NCBI GenBank assembly: GCA_937934295.1
Contig: CALHAI010000004.1
Location: forward strand, 248,001 to 312,000
From: an uncultured Blastocatellia bacterium
Lineage (GTDB): Bacteria > Acidobacteriota > Blastocatellia > HR10
Length of the DNA: 64,000 bases
Direction: 5' to 3'
The notes under the pieces were generated by a model that made no database searches, had not been told where the DNA came from, and saw only the letters and a program-made list of their open reading frames with translations. Position numbers and translations under genes: made by a program. Shown here one piece after another: positions 46,930 to 55,680 of this stretch; positions within the stretch are counted from its first letter, which is position 1; every line of letters starts with the position of its first letter.

Positions 46930-47643
46930 GTGGTGACTTCCGGCAATAGGAGAGCGGATTGGGAAACGCATCTGTGGGTGACGGAGATCTTCCATTCCGT
47001 TCAGGGCGAGTCCTCGTATGTGGGACTGCCGTGCACGTTCGTGCGATTGACCGGTTGCAATCTTCGCTGCGTCTATTGCGACACGACCTATGCCTTCACC
47101 GAAGGCCAGAGGATGACCGTCGAGGAGATCCTCGCGCGCGTGCGCGCGGCGTGGGAAGGGGCCGACCCGAGGGGATCCGTGCGCGGGGGATTCCCTCTTG
47201 TGGAGATCACCGGAGGGGAGCCGCTTTTGCAGAAGGGCGTCCATCCGCTCGCTGAGCAGCTCTGCGATCTCGGCTTCACGGTTCTCATCGAGACCGGCGG
47301 GCAGCTCCCCATCTGGACGCTCGATCCGCGCGTCATTCGCATCATGGACATCAAGACGCCGGGAAGTGGCCATGAGCATGCGAACCTCTGGGAGAACATC
47401 GAACATCTGCGACCACAGGATGAGGTGAAATTCGTCCTCATGGATCGGCGGGACTTCGAGTGGGCGTCCACCGTCATTCGGCGATACGATCTCCCGCGTC
47501 GGGCGCATGTGCTCCTGTCACCCGTTCATGGGGTTCTCGATCCGAGGGCGCTCGCCAAATGGATCCTGCAGAGTCGTCTTCCCGTTCGGTTGCAGATTCA
47601 GCTCCATAAGTATATCTGGGGGCCGGAAGCGCGAGGGGTGTAA
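46930..47643 (+). CDS. queE: 7-Carboxy-7-deazaguanine synthase QueE
   Basis: Radical-SAM ring contraction of carboxy-tetrahydropterin, the step after QueD. The cluster motif is TGCNLRCVYCDTTYAF (CxxxCxxC). Family motifs VTEIFHSVQGESSYVGLPCTFVRLTG, VEITGGEPLLQ, and FVLMDRRDFEWA are present. The start is uncertain. GTG 46930 (237 aa) coincides with the predicted transcription start, giving a leaderless message. GTG 46978 (221 aa) would also cover the fold. The ORF-track start at 46507 lies inside the opposite-strand ubiE gene. Confidence 0.9.
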   Translation: MVTSGNRRADWETHLWVTEIFHSVQGESSYVGLPCTFVRLTGCNLRCVYCDTTYAFTEGQRMTVEEILARVRAAWEGADPRGSVRGGFPLVEITGGEPLLQKGVHPLAEQLCDLGFTVLIETGGQLPIWTLDPRVIRIMDIKTPGSGHEHANLWENIEHLRPQDEVKFVLMDRRDFEWASTVIRRYDLPRRAHVLLSPVHGVLDPRALAKWILQSRLPVRLQIQLHKYIWGPEARGV

Positions 47644-47654
47644 GAGCCGCTGAC

Positions 47655-47689
47655 GAGGCCCACATGGCCGAGGTATCTTTTCTGGCCTC
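47655..47689 (+). terminator. Weak hairpin after queE
   Basis: GAGGCC pairs with GGCCTC across a 23-nt loop and is followed by TCTTTGTG, 12 nt after the stop. It is a poor match to an intrinsic terminator. Confidence 0.3.
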
Positions 47690-47777
47690 TCTTTGTGGGG
47701 GAGTGGTACACTTATTAAGCCCGATCGCATGCGGGGATGGAGGATCGGGTGCAGGGATCAGCAAAAGGAGGTGAGTC

Positions 47778-49004
47778 ATGAAACGAATACTCGCGCTTCT
47801 CGGTTCCCTCGCAGTGAGTGGTGTTCTTGGCTTTTCGCTCGATGTGAACGCGCAGACGGCGGGGATCGAGGGGGAAGTCATCGTCGTGCGACCGGATGGA
47901 TCGCGCGTTCCGGCCGTCAACGCGCTTGTGGAGTTGTATCGGTTGGACGTCAAGGGGAAGTATCAGACGAGGACGGACAAGAAGGGGGCTTTCGCTCACA
48001 TTGGTCTCCCGTATGGACGGTATGCCATCATCATCTCGGGCGAAGGGCTGACACCCTATTACGAGTACAACGTGCGCATTCCGCCTCCGGGAGAAGCGAC
48101 GCTGCGGCGTACGATCGAGATGGTCCCCGGGGATGGGCGGCGTCCGACGCTGGAGGAGGTGCAACAGGCCGCCGCGCGTTCGGGGCAAGCTGGAACGGTT
48201 GTGCCGCAGATGACCGAAGCTGAGCGGAAGCGCCTGGAAGAGCAAGCCCGACAGATCGAGGAACAACGCAAGCGAGCGACGAAGGATGAGGAGATGATCC
48301 GGCAGTTCAACGCGGCCAATGAGCTCGCGCGCGCCGGGAAATATGAGGAGGCGATTCCACTTTATAAGTCGGCCTTGGAGATGAGCCCGGATCATCCTCA
48401 GCTCTATATCGTGATGATTCGCATGGCAGAGGCCTATCATAATCTCGGCGTGGAGCGCTTCAACAACCGGCAGCGGGAGGAAGCTAAGGAGGCGTTCAAC
48501 CTCGCCATCGAGACGGCCCGCAAAGCGATCTCGATGATCCCGCAAGATAAGCCGGAGCAGAAACCCGAGTATCATGGGCTGCTCTGCCGCTCGCTGGCCG
48601 TCATGGCGACATATTTGGATCCGGTGCGCCTTCCTGAGGCGATCGCCGCGCACGAGGAATTGATGGCCATGCAGACGATGCCGGTGGATCGCGCGCGCAC
48701 GCAAGCGCAGATCGCCAAGATCTATCTCGATACGGCGAAATCGGAGGAAGCCATCGCCGCCTATCGGAAGGCATTGGAGATAGACCCGAACAACCTCGAG
48801 GCCCTCTTCGGCCTGGGGAATGCGCTCGCGCAGTCTCCCGATCCGTCGAAGTATCCGGAGGCGTTGACCATTCTGAAGCAGTTCGTCGAGAAGGCGAAGA
48901 ACGATCCTCAGCGCATCAATCAGGTGCAGCAAGCCAACGAGATGATCACCGCCTTCTCGCAGTTCCTCGAGGAGCAGAAGAGAGGGCAGCGGAAGCGACC
49001 GTGA
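47778..49004 (+). CDS. Secreted TPR protein with N-terminal carboxypeptidase-regulatory-like domain
   Basis: 408 residues with a signal peptide ending near NAQTA and AAAGGAGGTGAG before the ATG. Residues about 28-115 form a CarboxypepD-reg/SdrD-B-like beta domain (DKKGAFAHIGLPYGRYAIIISGEG). A Glu/Arg/Lys-rich helix (about 135-175) follows, then at least four TPR units, for example AIAAYRKALEIDPNNLEALFGLGNAL. It is probably periplasmic and a scaffold for protein interactions. It opens the run that leads to the prepilin-like and ABC genes. Confidence 0.82.
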   Translation: MKRILALLGSLAVSGVLGFSLDVNAQTAGIEGEVIVVRPDGSRVPAVNALVELYRLDVKGKYQTRTDKKGAFAHIGLPYGRYAIIISGEGLTPYYEYNVRIPPPGEATLRRTIEMVPGDGRRPTLEEVQQAAARSGQAGTVVPQMTEAERKRLEEQARQIEEQRKRATKDEEMIRQFNAANELARAGKYEEAIPLYKSALEMSPDHPQLYIVMIRMAEAYHNLGVERFNNRQREEAKEAFNLAIETARKAISMIPQDKPEQKPEYHGLLCRSLAVMATYLDPVRLPEAIAAHEELMAMQTMPVDRARTQAQIAKIYLDTAKSEEAIAAYRKALEIDPNNLEALFGLGNALAQSPDPSKYPEALTILKQFVEKAKNDPQRINQVQQANEMITAFSQFLEEQKRGQRKRP

Positions 49005-49037
49005 GCGGCGCGGCTTTGCCGTCTTCCGGCGTCCTCG

Positions 49038-49068
49038 CGCGGGGGTGGCATGGGTGCTTTCCCCCGCG
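49038..49068 (+). promoter_or_regulatory. GC hairpin between the TPR and prepilin genes
   Basis: CGCGGGGG pairs perfectly with CCCCCGCG around a 15-nt loop, without a T-tract. It may adjust relative expression or mRNA stability of the two genes. Confidence 0.4.
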
Positions 49069-49097
49069 AAGCGTTGTGAGCAAAGGGGAGGAGGGCA

Positions 49098-49589
49098 ATG
49101 CGCGAACGAGGATTCTCGCTCATTGAACTCTTAATCGTCATCGCGATCATCGGGATCATCCTCGCCATTGCGATCCCACGCTTCACGCGCGTTCGCATCC
49201 CGGCCAATGAGACGGCGGCCATCGCCAATCTCCGGATGTACAATCAAGCGCAGCTCAGCTTCTCGATCTCGCACAATAACCTCTACGGTGATCCGGCCGA
49301 TTTGCTCGCCAGTGGGGACATCTCTGAGAGTCTCGCGGAGCTTTTCGGCGCGAAGGGCACACCGGTCGCGCGATCCGGATACGAAGGAAGCGCCGCCGAT
49401 ACGGGCGATGCGCCGAATGGCTTGGGGACAGGGTACGCGGCCGAATTGCATCCGACGGCTCCGGGCTCAACCGGGATACGATACTTCGGCACGGATCAAA
49501 GCGGCACAATCTACGAATCCTCGACAGGAGCTTTCTCGGCAAGCAATGGGGTTCTCTCTAAGCCGGGGGACGCGCGCTCCGTGCAGTGA
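49098..49589 (+). CDS. Type IV pilin-like protein (prepilin N-terminal motif)
   Basis: 163 residues. The leader is short and basic and the cleavage/methylation motif is RGFSLIELLIVIAIIGIILAIAIP, with Phe as residue 1 after cleavage and Glu5 present. The rest is a small globular domain rich in Gly, Ser and Thr, with no Cys pair. It is likely a major or minor pilin or a pseudopilin. No pilus motor, secretin or prepilin peptidase is in the window. GGGGAGGAGGG precedes the ATG. Confidence 0.88.
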   Translation: MRERGFSLIELLIVIAIIGIILAIAIPRFTRVRIPANETAAIANLRMYNQAQLSFSISHNNLYGDPADLLASGDISESLAELFGAKGTPVARSGYEGSAADTGDAPNGLGTGYAAELHPTAPGSTGIRYFGTDQSGTIYESSTGAFSASNGVLSKPGDARSVQ

Positions 49590-49703
49590 GTTGGCGCTCA
49601 TTTCGGAAGGATGATGCGCTGTGGGGGGATTCGAGGCTCGGCGGCCATCCGGAGAGCCCGACCCTCGCGAGAGGAAGGGGCCTCATCCGAGTGGCCGCGG
49701 GAG

Positions 49704-50561
49704 ATGACCGCAGCGCGTGAGAGCGCGTCGGTGGCTTCGGACGCCATGCCGGCTTCGTCACCCATGTGGGCTCACTTCTCTGGGGTGAGACGAATCGCCG
49801 CCGTAGCCCTTGCGTCGTCTCGCGAGCTGCTTCGGGAGCGTATCCTTTATGTCCTCGTCGGCTTTGCCCTGCTCTTGATCGGCACGGCACTGCTGCTGGG
49901 TGAGTTGTCCGTCGGCCAGGAGCGCCGGATCGTGCTCGATGTGGGACTCGGGGCGATTCGGGTGCTCGGGATCGCCATGGCGATCGTCCTCGGTGTCCGA
50001 CTGCTCGAGCGGGAGATCGAGCGTCGGGCGATCTACATCCTGTTGACGAAGCCCGTTCGGCGATGGGAGGTGCTCCTTGGCAAGCTGATCGGGGGCGCCC
50101 TTCTCCTGTTCGCGAGTGTGGCGGCGATGACCGGGGGACTCCTGCTCACCCTCGCCGCTGCGGGACGACCCTGGAGGGAGGAGCTTCCGCTCCTGCTCCC
50201 TGTGGTGTTCCTCTTTTGGCTTCAGTCCCTCATGGCGATGGCCATCGCCCTCTTGTTCTCAACGTTCTCCACATCCACGCTCTCGACGCTCTCCGCCCTC
50301 GGCCTTGTCCTCATCGGGCATGCCAGTCGGGAATTCCTGCAATGGGCAGAGGTCGTTCGCTCTCCGCTGCTGGCGCTGCTGTGTCGCGCGTTCTACTATG
50401 CCCTCCCGAACATGCAGAATTTGAATTTCACGGCCGCCGCCGTTCATGGGCGAGAGATCACCCTCTCGATCATCGGGATGGCTTCGGCCTACGTCGTGCT
50501 GTATCTTGTCGTGGTGCTCATTCTGGCAGCGATCGCGTTCCATGGGCGGGAATTTCGATGA
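49704..50561 (+). CDS. ABC-2 family membrane permease
   Basis: 285 residues from ATG 49704; starts at 49611, 49746 or 49764 are also possible. Six TM helices are separated by ALASSRELLRERILYVLVGFALLLIG, ILLTKPVRRWEVLLGKLIGG, FWLQSLMAMAIALLFSTFSTSTLSTLSALGLVLIG, and a final VVLYLVVVLILAAIAF. Its stop overlaps the next gene, and that gene's stop overlaps the ATPase gene, so the three form one unit. Confidence 0.82.
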   Translation: MTAARESASVASDAMPASSPMWAHFSGVRRIAAVALASSRELLRERILYVLVGFALLLIGTALLLGELSVGQERRIVLDVGLGAIRVLGIAMAIVLGVRLLEREIERRAIYILLTKPVRRWEVLLGKLIGGALLLFASVAAMTGGLLLTLAAAGRPWREELPLLLPVVFLFWLQSLMAMAIALLFSTFSTSTLSTLSALGLVLIGHASREFLQWAEVVRSPLLALLCRAFYYALPNMQNLNFTAAAVHGREITLSIIGMASAYVVLYLVVVLILAAIAFHGREFR

Positions 50562-51430
50562 AGAGCCGGTCGGTGCTCATGGGTGTCCTGCTTGCGCTCG
50601 CGATCGGGGGAGTCGTCGAGCTGGGACAACGCTTGGAGGAACGAGTCGCCGCGTATCAGCACGAGGAGGAAGCGTTCTGGCTTCCTTCTGCCGCGACCCT
50701 GCGGCGATGGAGCTTCGGCTTCGAAGGGCTCTTAGCTGACCTCTATTGGCTGCGTGCTGTGCAATACTACGGACGGCGTGTCTTTCGCCCCGGAGCGCGA
50801 TTTGAGCCATTGGACGCCTTACTCGAGCTGGTGACGACGTTAGACCCGCACTTTCTCGCGGCGTACCGATTTGGGGCGATCTTCCTCGCGCTTCCACCCC
50901 CGCAAGGGGCGGGGCGGCCGGATCGCGCGCTGGCACTTTTGGATCGAGGGATCGCGGCTAATCCTGGAGAGTGGCGGCTGCTGCTCGACAAGGGATTTAT
51001 CCTGCTGTGGGATGTGCGCGATTACGCGAAGGCGGCGGAAGTCTTCCTGCACATGAGTCGGCATCCTCGAGCTCCCACGTGGACGCGGGACTTGGCCGCC
51101 GCCGTTTACGCGCGCGCGGGCCGTCGCGAGATCGCGCGGCGCATTTGGCGAGATCGCCTCGAATATGGTGAGAGCGAGCAGGTGCGGGAGAACGCGCGGT
51201 ATCAGTTGCTCTGCCTTCAAGCCGAAGAAGAGTTGGAGCGCTTACACGAGCTCGTGCGCGCGTTTCAGCGAGAGCGTGGGCGGTGGCCGGCTTCCTGGCA
51301 GGAGCTTATCCTCGCGGGCAAGTTGAAGCACCCACCGCAGGACCCATTGGGGTACCCGTATCGATTGGATTCGACGACGGGAGCGGTGCGCCTCTCCGCG
51401 CAATCGCCTCTCATCCTTCCGCGGTTATGA
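50558..51430 (+). CDS. Membrane-anchored TPR-like protein with a GspG-like C-terminal motif
   Basis: 290 residues from ATG 50558 (ATGA overlap). One N-terminal TM (VLMGVLLALAIGGVVELG) is followed by a helical-repeat region resembling TPRs (LEPLVTTLDPHF-like and ALALLDRGIAANPGEWRLLLDKGFILL). The C-terminus reads PPQDPLGYPYRLDSTTGAV. That strongly recalls the DPWGNPYxYD...G motif at the end of type II secretion major pseudopilins. It lies between permease and ATPase genes. The ORF-track start (50063) is inside the permease gene. Confidence 0.75.
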   Translation: MKSRSVLMGVLLALAIGGVVELGQRLEERVAAYQHEEEAFWLPSAATLRRWSFGFEGLLADLYWLRAVQYYGRRVFRPGARFEPLDALLELVTTLDPHFLAAYRFGAIFLALPPPQGAGRPDRALALLDRGIAANPGEWRLLLDKGFILLWDVRDYAKAAEVFLHMSRHPRAPTWTRDLAAAVYARAGRREIARRIWRDRLEYGESEQVRENARYQLLCLQAEEELERLHELVRAFQRERGRWPASWQELILAGKLKHPPQDPLGYPYRLDSTTGAVRLSAQSPLILPRL

Positions 51431-52386
51431 GCGCTCGGTCGGCGATCATCGTCGTCGAGAATTTGACGAAGGATTATGCGAGCGGATGGCTCGCTCATCG
51501 GCGACATCGCGCCGTGGATCGCTTGACGTTGGAAGTGAAGGAGGGGGAGATCTTCGGTCTGCTTGGTCCCAATGGCGCGGGGAAGACGACGACGATCAAA
51601 CTCCTCCTACGGTTGATCCGACCGACGTCCGGGACCGTTCGTCTCTTCGGGCGTTTGCCGGAGGACCGGCTGGTACGCGCGCAGCTTGGATTCTTGCCGG
51701 AGCATCCCTATCTCCCGGAGGCCTTGACGGCGCGCGAACTTTTGGACTATTTCGGGCGGCTCTTCGGCCTCTCCCGCTCGGATCGGTCGGCGCGAGTGGC
51801 CCTTGTGCTGCATCAAGTGGGGATTCCCGCGTCGGTCGCTGACCGACCGCTGCGGCAGCTCTCACGGGGCGAGCTCGCGCGCGTCGGATTCGCGCAAGCC
51901 CTGCTCCATAATCCGAAGCTGCTCATCCTGGATGATCCGTTCGGGGGATTAGATCCCGAAGGACGGCGCCAGGTGCGCGATTGGCTGCTCCGATGGCGCG
52001 AAGAGGGGAAGACGATCTTCCTCAGTACGCCGCTTGTCGCGGAGGCGGAGATCATCTGCGATCGCGTGGCGCTCCTTCATCGCGGGCGCTTGTTGGCATG
52101 TGGATCGCCGGCTGAGCTCGCGCCGCCGACCGCACAAGGGGCTGTGGAGATTCTCGCGCGAGATCTCGCCCCGCAGACGCGCGAATCGCTTCGCGCGCGA
52201 GGATGCGACGTCCGCGCCGATCGGACTCTGGTGCGCATCTGCGCGCCGGCGTCAGCAGAGGGATGGGAGGCCGTGGACTTCATCCGGCGGTCCGGCGGAC
52301 ACGTGATCGCCGTGAACCCTCTTCGGAGTCCGTTGGAGCGATTCTTCGAGGACGCCGTCACCGCTTCCGGAGCGTCACCGGCTTGA
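51427..52386 (+). CDS. ABC transporter ATP-binding protein with variant signature
   Basis: 319 residues from ATG 51427 (ATGA overlap); the ORF-track start is too early. Walker A GPNGAGKTT and Walker B LLILDDPFGGLDPEG are intact, but the signature is LSRGELARVGFAQAL instead of LSGGQ. The H-loop reads LSTPLVAEAE, with no His at the usual place. Both substitutions suggest weak or atypical ATPase activity. Partner of the permease at 49704. Confidence 0.85.
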   Translation: MSARSAIIVVENLTKDYASGWLAHRRHRAVDRLTLEVKEGEIFGLLGPNGAGKTTTIKLLLRLIRPTSGTVRLFGRLPEDRLVRAQLGFLPEHPYLPEALTARELLDYFGRLFGLSRSDRSARVALVLHQVGIPASVADRPLRQLSRGELARVGFAQALLHNPKLLILDDPFGGLDPEGRRQVRDWLLRWREEGKTIFLSTPLVAEAEIICDRVALLHRGRLLACGSPAELAPPTAQGAVEILARDLAPQTRESLRARGCDVRADRTLVRICAPASAEGWEAVDFIRRSGGHVIAVNPLRSPLERFFEDAVTASGASPA

Positions 52387-53254
52387 TCAGGTCGTCCAGG
52401 GCTTGGAGATACGGCGTTGGCAATCGCTTCTGAAGCCACGGGCGTTCGGCCAGATAATAGGTGCGCATCCGCTCCAGGTCTTCTTGCATGCGGAGGGCGA
52501 GCAACATGCGGGCGATGGCGCGAAAGAGCGCGGGGTGATCGCGTTCAGTCATGGGCTGTTCGATCAATCGGCGCTTGAGCGTCTCATACTCAGTGCGCGC
52601 GGCGCTGGCGAATTCGGCGAAATAGGCGGCATATCGGCGAGGAGGCACGCGGCGAAAGGTCTCATCTTCATAGGCGAAGACCTGCGCCGGGTAGAGCACG
52701 GGCGCTTCCGGATCCCTCGGGTCCCCGTATTCCGCGTGGAGCACGATCTCCATGATCCCGTCGCCATCAAGGTCTTTCAACTCGGGCGCTCCCTCCCAGG
52801 TGGCGAAGAGCTGATGCAGGTATCGCCCGCGCTTTGCCAGGATCACCAAGCCAGTGGTCTCATTCGATGGCGTCGAGGGCCTTCGGGGGCGGATGACGAT
52901 CTCCATCCGGCCATCGCGCGTGACGTCTTCGAGCGTCACCTGCGTCTCCGGAGGGAAGAATCGGGATTCACTCTCCTGACTCTCGTTAGTGATCTCTGTC
53001 GGCGTCCACGTTCGCGACTGCGGATCGAAGTCGAAGAAGCGGATGCGGAGGCCGTCGTCTTTCTCATGCGCGGTCTTGCGCAAGAGGACGAGGTACTCCA
53101 GCTCGGGATCCTCATCCACATTCCCGACAAGCACGGTGACGAGCGCCCAATCCTCCTCCGGCATCGGTGGGGGAGAGGGGACCTGTCGAGCCGAAGAGGG
53201 GGATATGGGGGAACCCAGAGCGAAGATCATGGAGAGAACGATGCGCGGCAACAT
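52358..53254 (-). CDS. Secreted protein with FG-GAP/VCBS-like repeats
   Basis: 298 residues from ATG 53254, with a signal peptide (LSMIFALGSPISPSSA). Three calcium-loop-like units are visible: VLVGNVDEDPELEYLVLL, LEDVTRDGRMEIVIR and LKDLDGDGIMEIVLH. A helical C-terminal domain follows. Such repeats form beta-propeller blades. Function is unknown. It is the last gene of a four-gene minus-strand run and overlaps the convergent ABC ATPase gene by 29 bp. Confidence 0.75.
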   Translation of the reverse strand: MLPRIVLSMIFALGSPISPSSARQVPSPPPMPEEDWALVTVLVGNVDEDPELEYLVLLRKTAHEKDDGLRIRFFDFDPQSRTWTPTEITNESQESESRFFPPETQVTLEDVTRDGRMEIVIRPRRPSTPSNETTGLVILAKRGRYLHQLFATWEGAPELKDLDGDGIMEIVLHAEYGDPRDPEAPVLYPAQVFAYEDETFRRVPPRRYAAYFAEFASAARTEYETLKRRLIEQPMTERDHPALFRAIARMLLALRMQEDLERMRTYYLAERPWLQKRLPTPYLQALDDLIKPVTLRKR

Positions 53255-53297
53255 ATTCTGACAGACGCTCCCTGGCTTTCGCCCGCAGCCACTCCGT

Positions 53298-54074
53298 CTA
53301 TCGCACGACGCCTTCCAGAGGGCTGCTGGCGCTGGCATAGAGTCGTTTGGGAATGCGCCCAGCGAGGAAGGCTTTTCGGCCCGCCTCGATCCCGAGCTTC
53401 ATGGCTTCGGCCATAAGCGGAGGATCTTTCGCCATCGCGATCGCCGTGTTCATCAAGACGCCATCGTAGCCCATCTCCATGGCGATCACGGCATCGGAGG
53501 CTGTGCCCACGCCCGCATCCACGATCAGCGGCACCGAGGTGATCTGCTCGCGGAGGATGCGCAGGTTCGTGTAATTTTGAATGCCAAGACCGGAGCCGAT
53601 TGGAGCGGCCAGTGGCATGACGGCAGCGACTCCGAGATCCACCAACTTCTTCGCGACGACGAGGTCATCGTTGACATAGGGCAGGACGATGAAGCCCTCC
53701 CTCACTAACTGTCGAGCAGCCTTGATCGTCTCTTCAACATCCGGAAAGAGCGTCAGTTCATCGCCGATAACTTCGAGCTTGAGCCAAGGCGTACCAAGAG
53801 CCTCGCGCGCCAGGTGTGCCGTGCGGATGGCTTCTTCCGCCGTGCGGCAGCCCGCCGTATTCGGCAGCAGCAGGTATCGGCTCGTGTCAATATAGTCGAG
53901 CAGGGATGGCTCTCGCCGGTCCAGATTCACGCGGCGCACGGCGACGGTGACGATCTCCGCCCCGCTCCGCCGATGCGCTTCCACCATCACTTCCGGCGAA
54001 GGGTATTTCCCAGTCCCGACGATCAATCGCGAACGGAAGGCACGACCGGCAATGATCAGCTCGTCATCGTCCAT
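53298..54074 (-). CDS. thiG: Thiazole synthase ThiG
   Basis: Builds the thiazole phosphate of thiamine from DXP, the ThiS thiocarboxylate and dehydroglycine. The 258-residue TIM barrel is full length. Motifs: [27 protein letters not shown], the Schiff-base Lys in [49 protein letters not shown], and [14 protein letters not shown]. thiS, thiF and thiH are not in the window. Confidence 0.96.
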   Translation of the reverse strand: MDDDELIIAGRAFRSRLIVGTGKYPSPEVMVEAHRRSGAEIVTVAVRRVNLDRREPSLLDYIDTSRYLLLPNTAGCRTAEEAIRTAHLAREALGTPWLKLEVIGDELTLFPDVEETIKAARQLVREGFIVLPYVNDDLVVAKKLVDLGVAAVMPLAAPIGSGLGIQNYTNLRILREQITSVPLIVDAGVGTASDAVIAMEMGYDGVLMNTAIAMAKDPPLMAEAMKLGIEAGRKAFLAGRIPKRLYASASSPLEGVVR

Positions 54075-54121
54075 AGGCCTTTATTGTACTTCGTTCGCGT
54101 CACGGGCGGAAGGGAGATCGC

Positions 54122-54574
54122 TCATCGGTTCAACACCTCCTCGAGCTTTCGGCTCATGCGCTCCACATGCGTTCCCGCCCAATAAAGGCGCGCGCAGTCG
54201 GGGCAGCGATAGAACTCCCGCTGTTGCTCGTAGACCTTTGGGGGGACTCGTGGGCGAGCGCTCTCCCGATCTATTTCGACGAGTGGCGTATTGCATTCCG
54301 GGCATCGGGTGAAGGCGCGGATGAAGGCGCGCAGGTGGAACTCGGCGATGACCTCCCGAAGCTGCTCCTCCCATCGCGCGCTTCGGACCAGATAGCCGTT
54401 GACCCGCCGGTTGCGAAGCAACCGTGCGTCCTTGGTGAGAAGCGTGCGTTCTTCCGCCTCAGCGATCGCGATGAGCTGGTCATCGTGGGCGTCGGGTCGG
54501 TAGATGACGTCGAAGCCGAGCAATCGCAACCATCTGGCGAGACGGCCGAGCATGACGTCCACGACGAATCGCAT
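54122..54574 (-). CDS. Mut7-C RNase-like protein with zinc ribbon
   Basis: 150 residues. The N-terminal PIN-like Mut7-C fold shows FVVDVMLGRLARWLRLLGFDVIY and LLTKDARLLRNRR with acidic residues in place. The C-terminal ribbon has CPECNTPLV and CPDCARLYW. Homologues are predicted RNases of unknown target, and some are fused to ubiquitin-like ThiS/MoaD domains. That makes the neighbouring thiG noteworthy. It starts 9 nt after the epimerase gene. Confidence 0.88.
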   Translation of the reverse strand: MRFVVDVMLGRLARWLRLLGFDVIYRPDAHDDQLIAIAEAEERTLLTKDARLLRNRRVNGYLVRSARWEEQLREVIAEFHLRAFIRAFTRCPECNTPLVEIDRESARPRVPPKVYEQQREFYRCPDCARLYWAGTHVERMSRKLEEVLNR

Positions 54575-54583
54575 AGCACTCCG

Positions 54584-55582
54584 TTACAGGTATCCCGCCT
54601 CGCGCAGCCACGCTTCCGTGCGGCGCATCCCTTCCTCGAGCGAAATGCGCGGAGCATAGCCGAGGCGTTCCTTCGCCTTCTCGATTCGGAACAACGCACG
54701 ATGTTGCAGATAATCCACGACCTTCGGGCTGAGTGGGGGGGGATGGCCGCGCAGACGGGCGGCCCATCCGGAGAGTCGCAGCAGCGCCTTCGCGGGTGCC
54801 GCCGGAAGCTGTGGCAGAGCGTTTCGGCCGAGCATCCGCGCGTAGTGGCCGAAAAATTCCCTCCAGGTCGTCGCCCGTCCATCGGTGATGATGAAGGCCT
54901 CTCCCACGACGTCGTCGTTCGTCATCGCGAGCAGAAGGGCATCCACCACATTATCCACGTAGACGTGATTGCAAAATCCATCGGCGCGACCGAGGAGGAC
55001 CAGGCGATTCGCCTTCAGCAGTTCGATGATGCGAATCGTCCAGTGTTGGGAGCGCGGACCGTAGACGATCCCCGGGCGCACGATGACAATCGGTACGCCG
55101 CGTTGATGAAAATATTCGAGCGCGACCTTCTCGGCCTCGATCTTCGTATCGCAGTAGGCGTTCCCGCAGGGCTGGTAGGGGGAAGATTCGTCCGTGTGAT
55201 CCTGGGGGAAAAGCCCGTAGACGGCGACGCTGCTCACGTGCACGAAGCGCTCTACGCCAGCGCGAGCCGCGGCTTCGAGCACATGGCGCGTGCCTTCGAC
55301 ATTACTTCGCCAAAATTCCTCCCATGACCCTCGCTCGGTGACGCGGGCCGCGCAGTGGGCCACGATGTGACATCCGGCGAGGGCTTCCGGGAGCGTCTCC
55401 GGATGCGTGATGTCTCCGGTGACGATCTCGACCGAGAGTGCTCGAAGTCGGTCGGCCCTCGTCGAATCGCGCACGAGCGCGCGGATCGAGACGTCGGGAT
55501 GCTCCCGAAGGCGCTCGATCAACCGCCCACCGATCAAGCCCGTCGCTCCAGTGACCAGCACCCGCTTCCCCGTGAGGTCCAT
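54584..55582 (-). CDS. NAD-dependent epimerase/dehydratase (extended SDR)
   Basis: 332 residues. Rossmann motif VLVTGATGLIGGRLIERL, D-I loop GDITHPETL, HVSSVAVYG, and active-site YCDTKIEAEK (YxxxK) are visible, then IVRPGIVYGPR. It resembles 3-beta-hydroxysteroid or hopanoid-associated and sugar-nucleotide epimerases. The substrate is not determined. GGAGAGGAGG lies upstream of the ATG. First gene of the run ending with the FG-GAP-like gene. Confidence 0.85.
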   Translation of the reverse strand: MDLTGKRVLVTGATGLIGGRLIERLREHPDVSIRALVRDSTRADRLRALSVEIVTGDITHPETLPEALAGCHIVAHCAARVTERGSWEEFWRSNVEGTRHVLEAAARAGVERFVHVSSVAVYGLFPQDHTDESSPYQPCGNAYCDTKIEAEKVALEYFHQRGVPIVIVRPGIVYGPRSQHWTIRIIELLKANRLVLLGRADGFCNHVYVDNVVDALLLAMTNDDVVGEAFIITDGRATTWREFFGHYARMLGRNALPQLPAAPAKALLRLSGWAARLRGHPPPLSPKVVDYLQHRALFRIEKAKERLGYAPRISLEEGMRRTEAWLREAGYL

Positions 55583-55680
55583 CCGTTCCTCCTCTCCTCA
55601 ACGTCATTCAAAAGATGGTCGGAGATGGTTCGGCCGTGCGCGCCGCGCTCTGAAGGAGCGTGAGCGTGAAGTCGCCCGCT

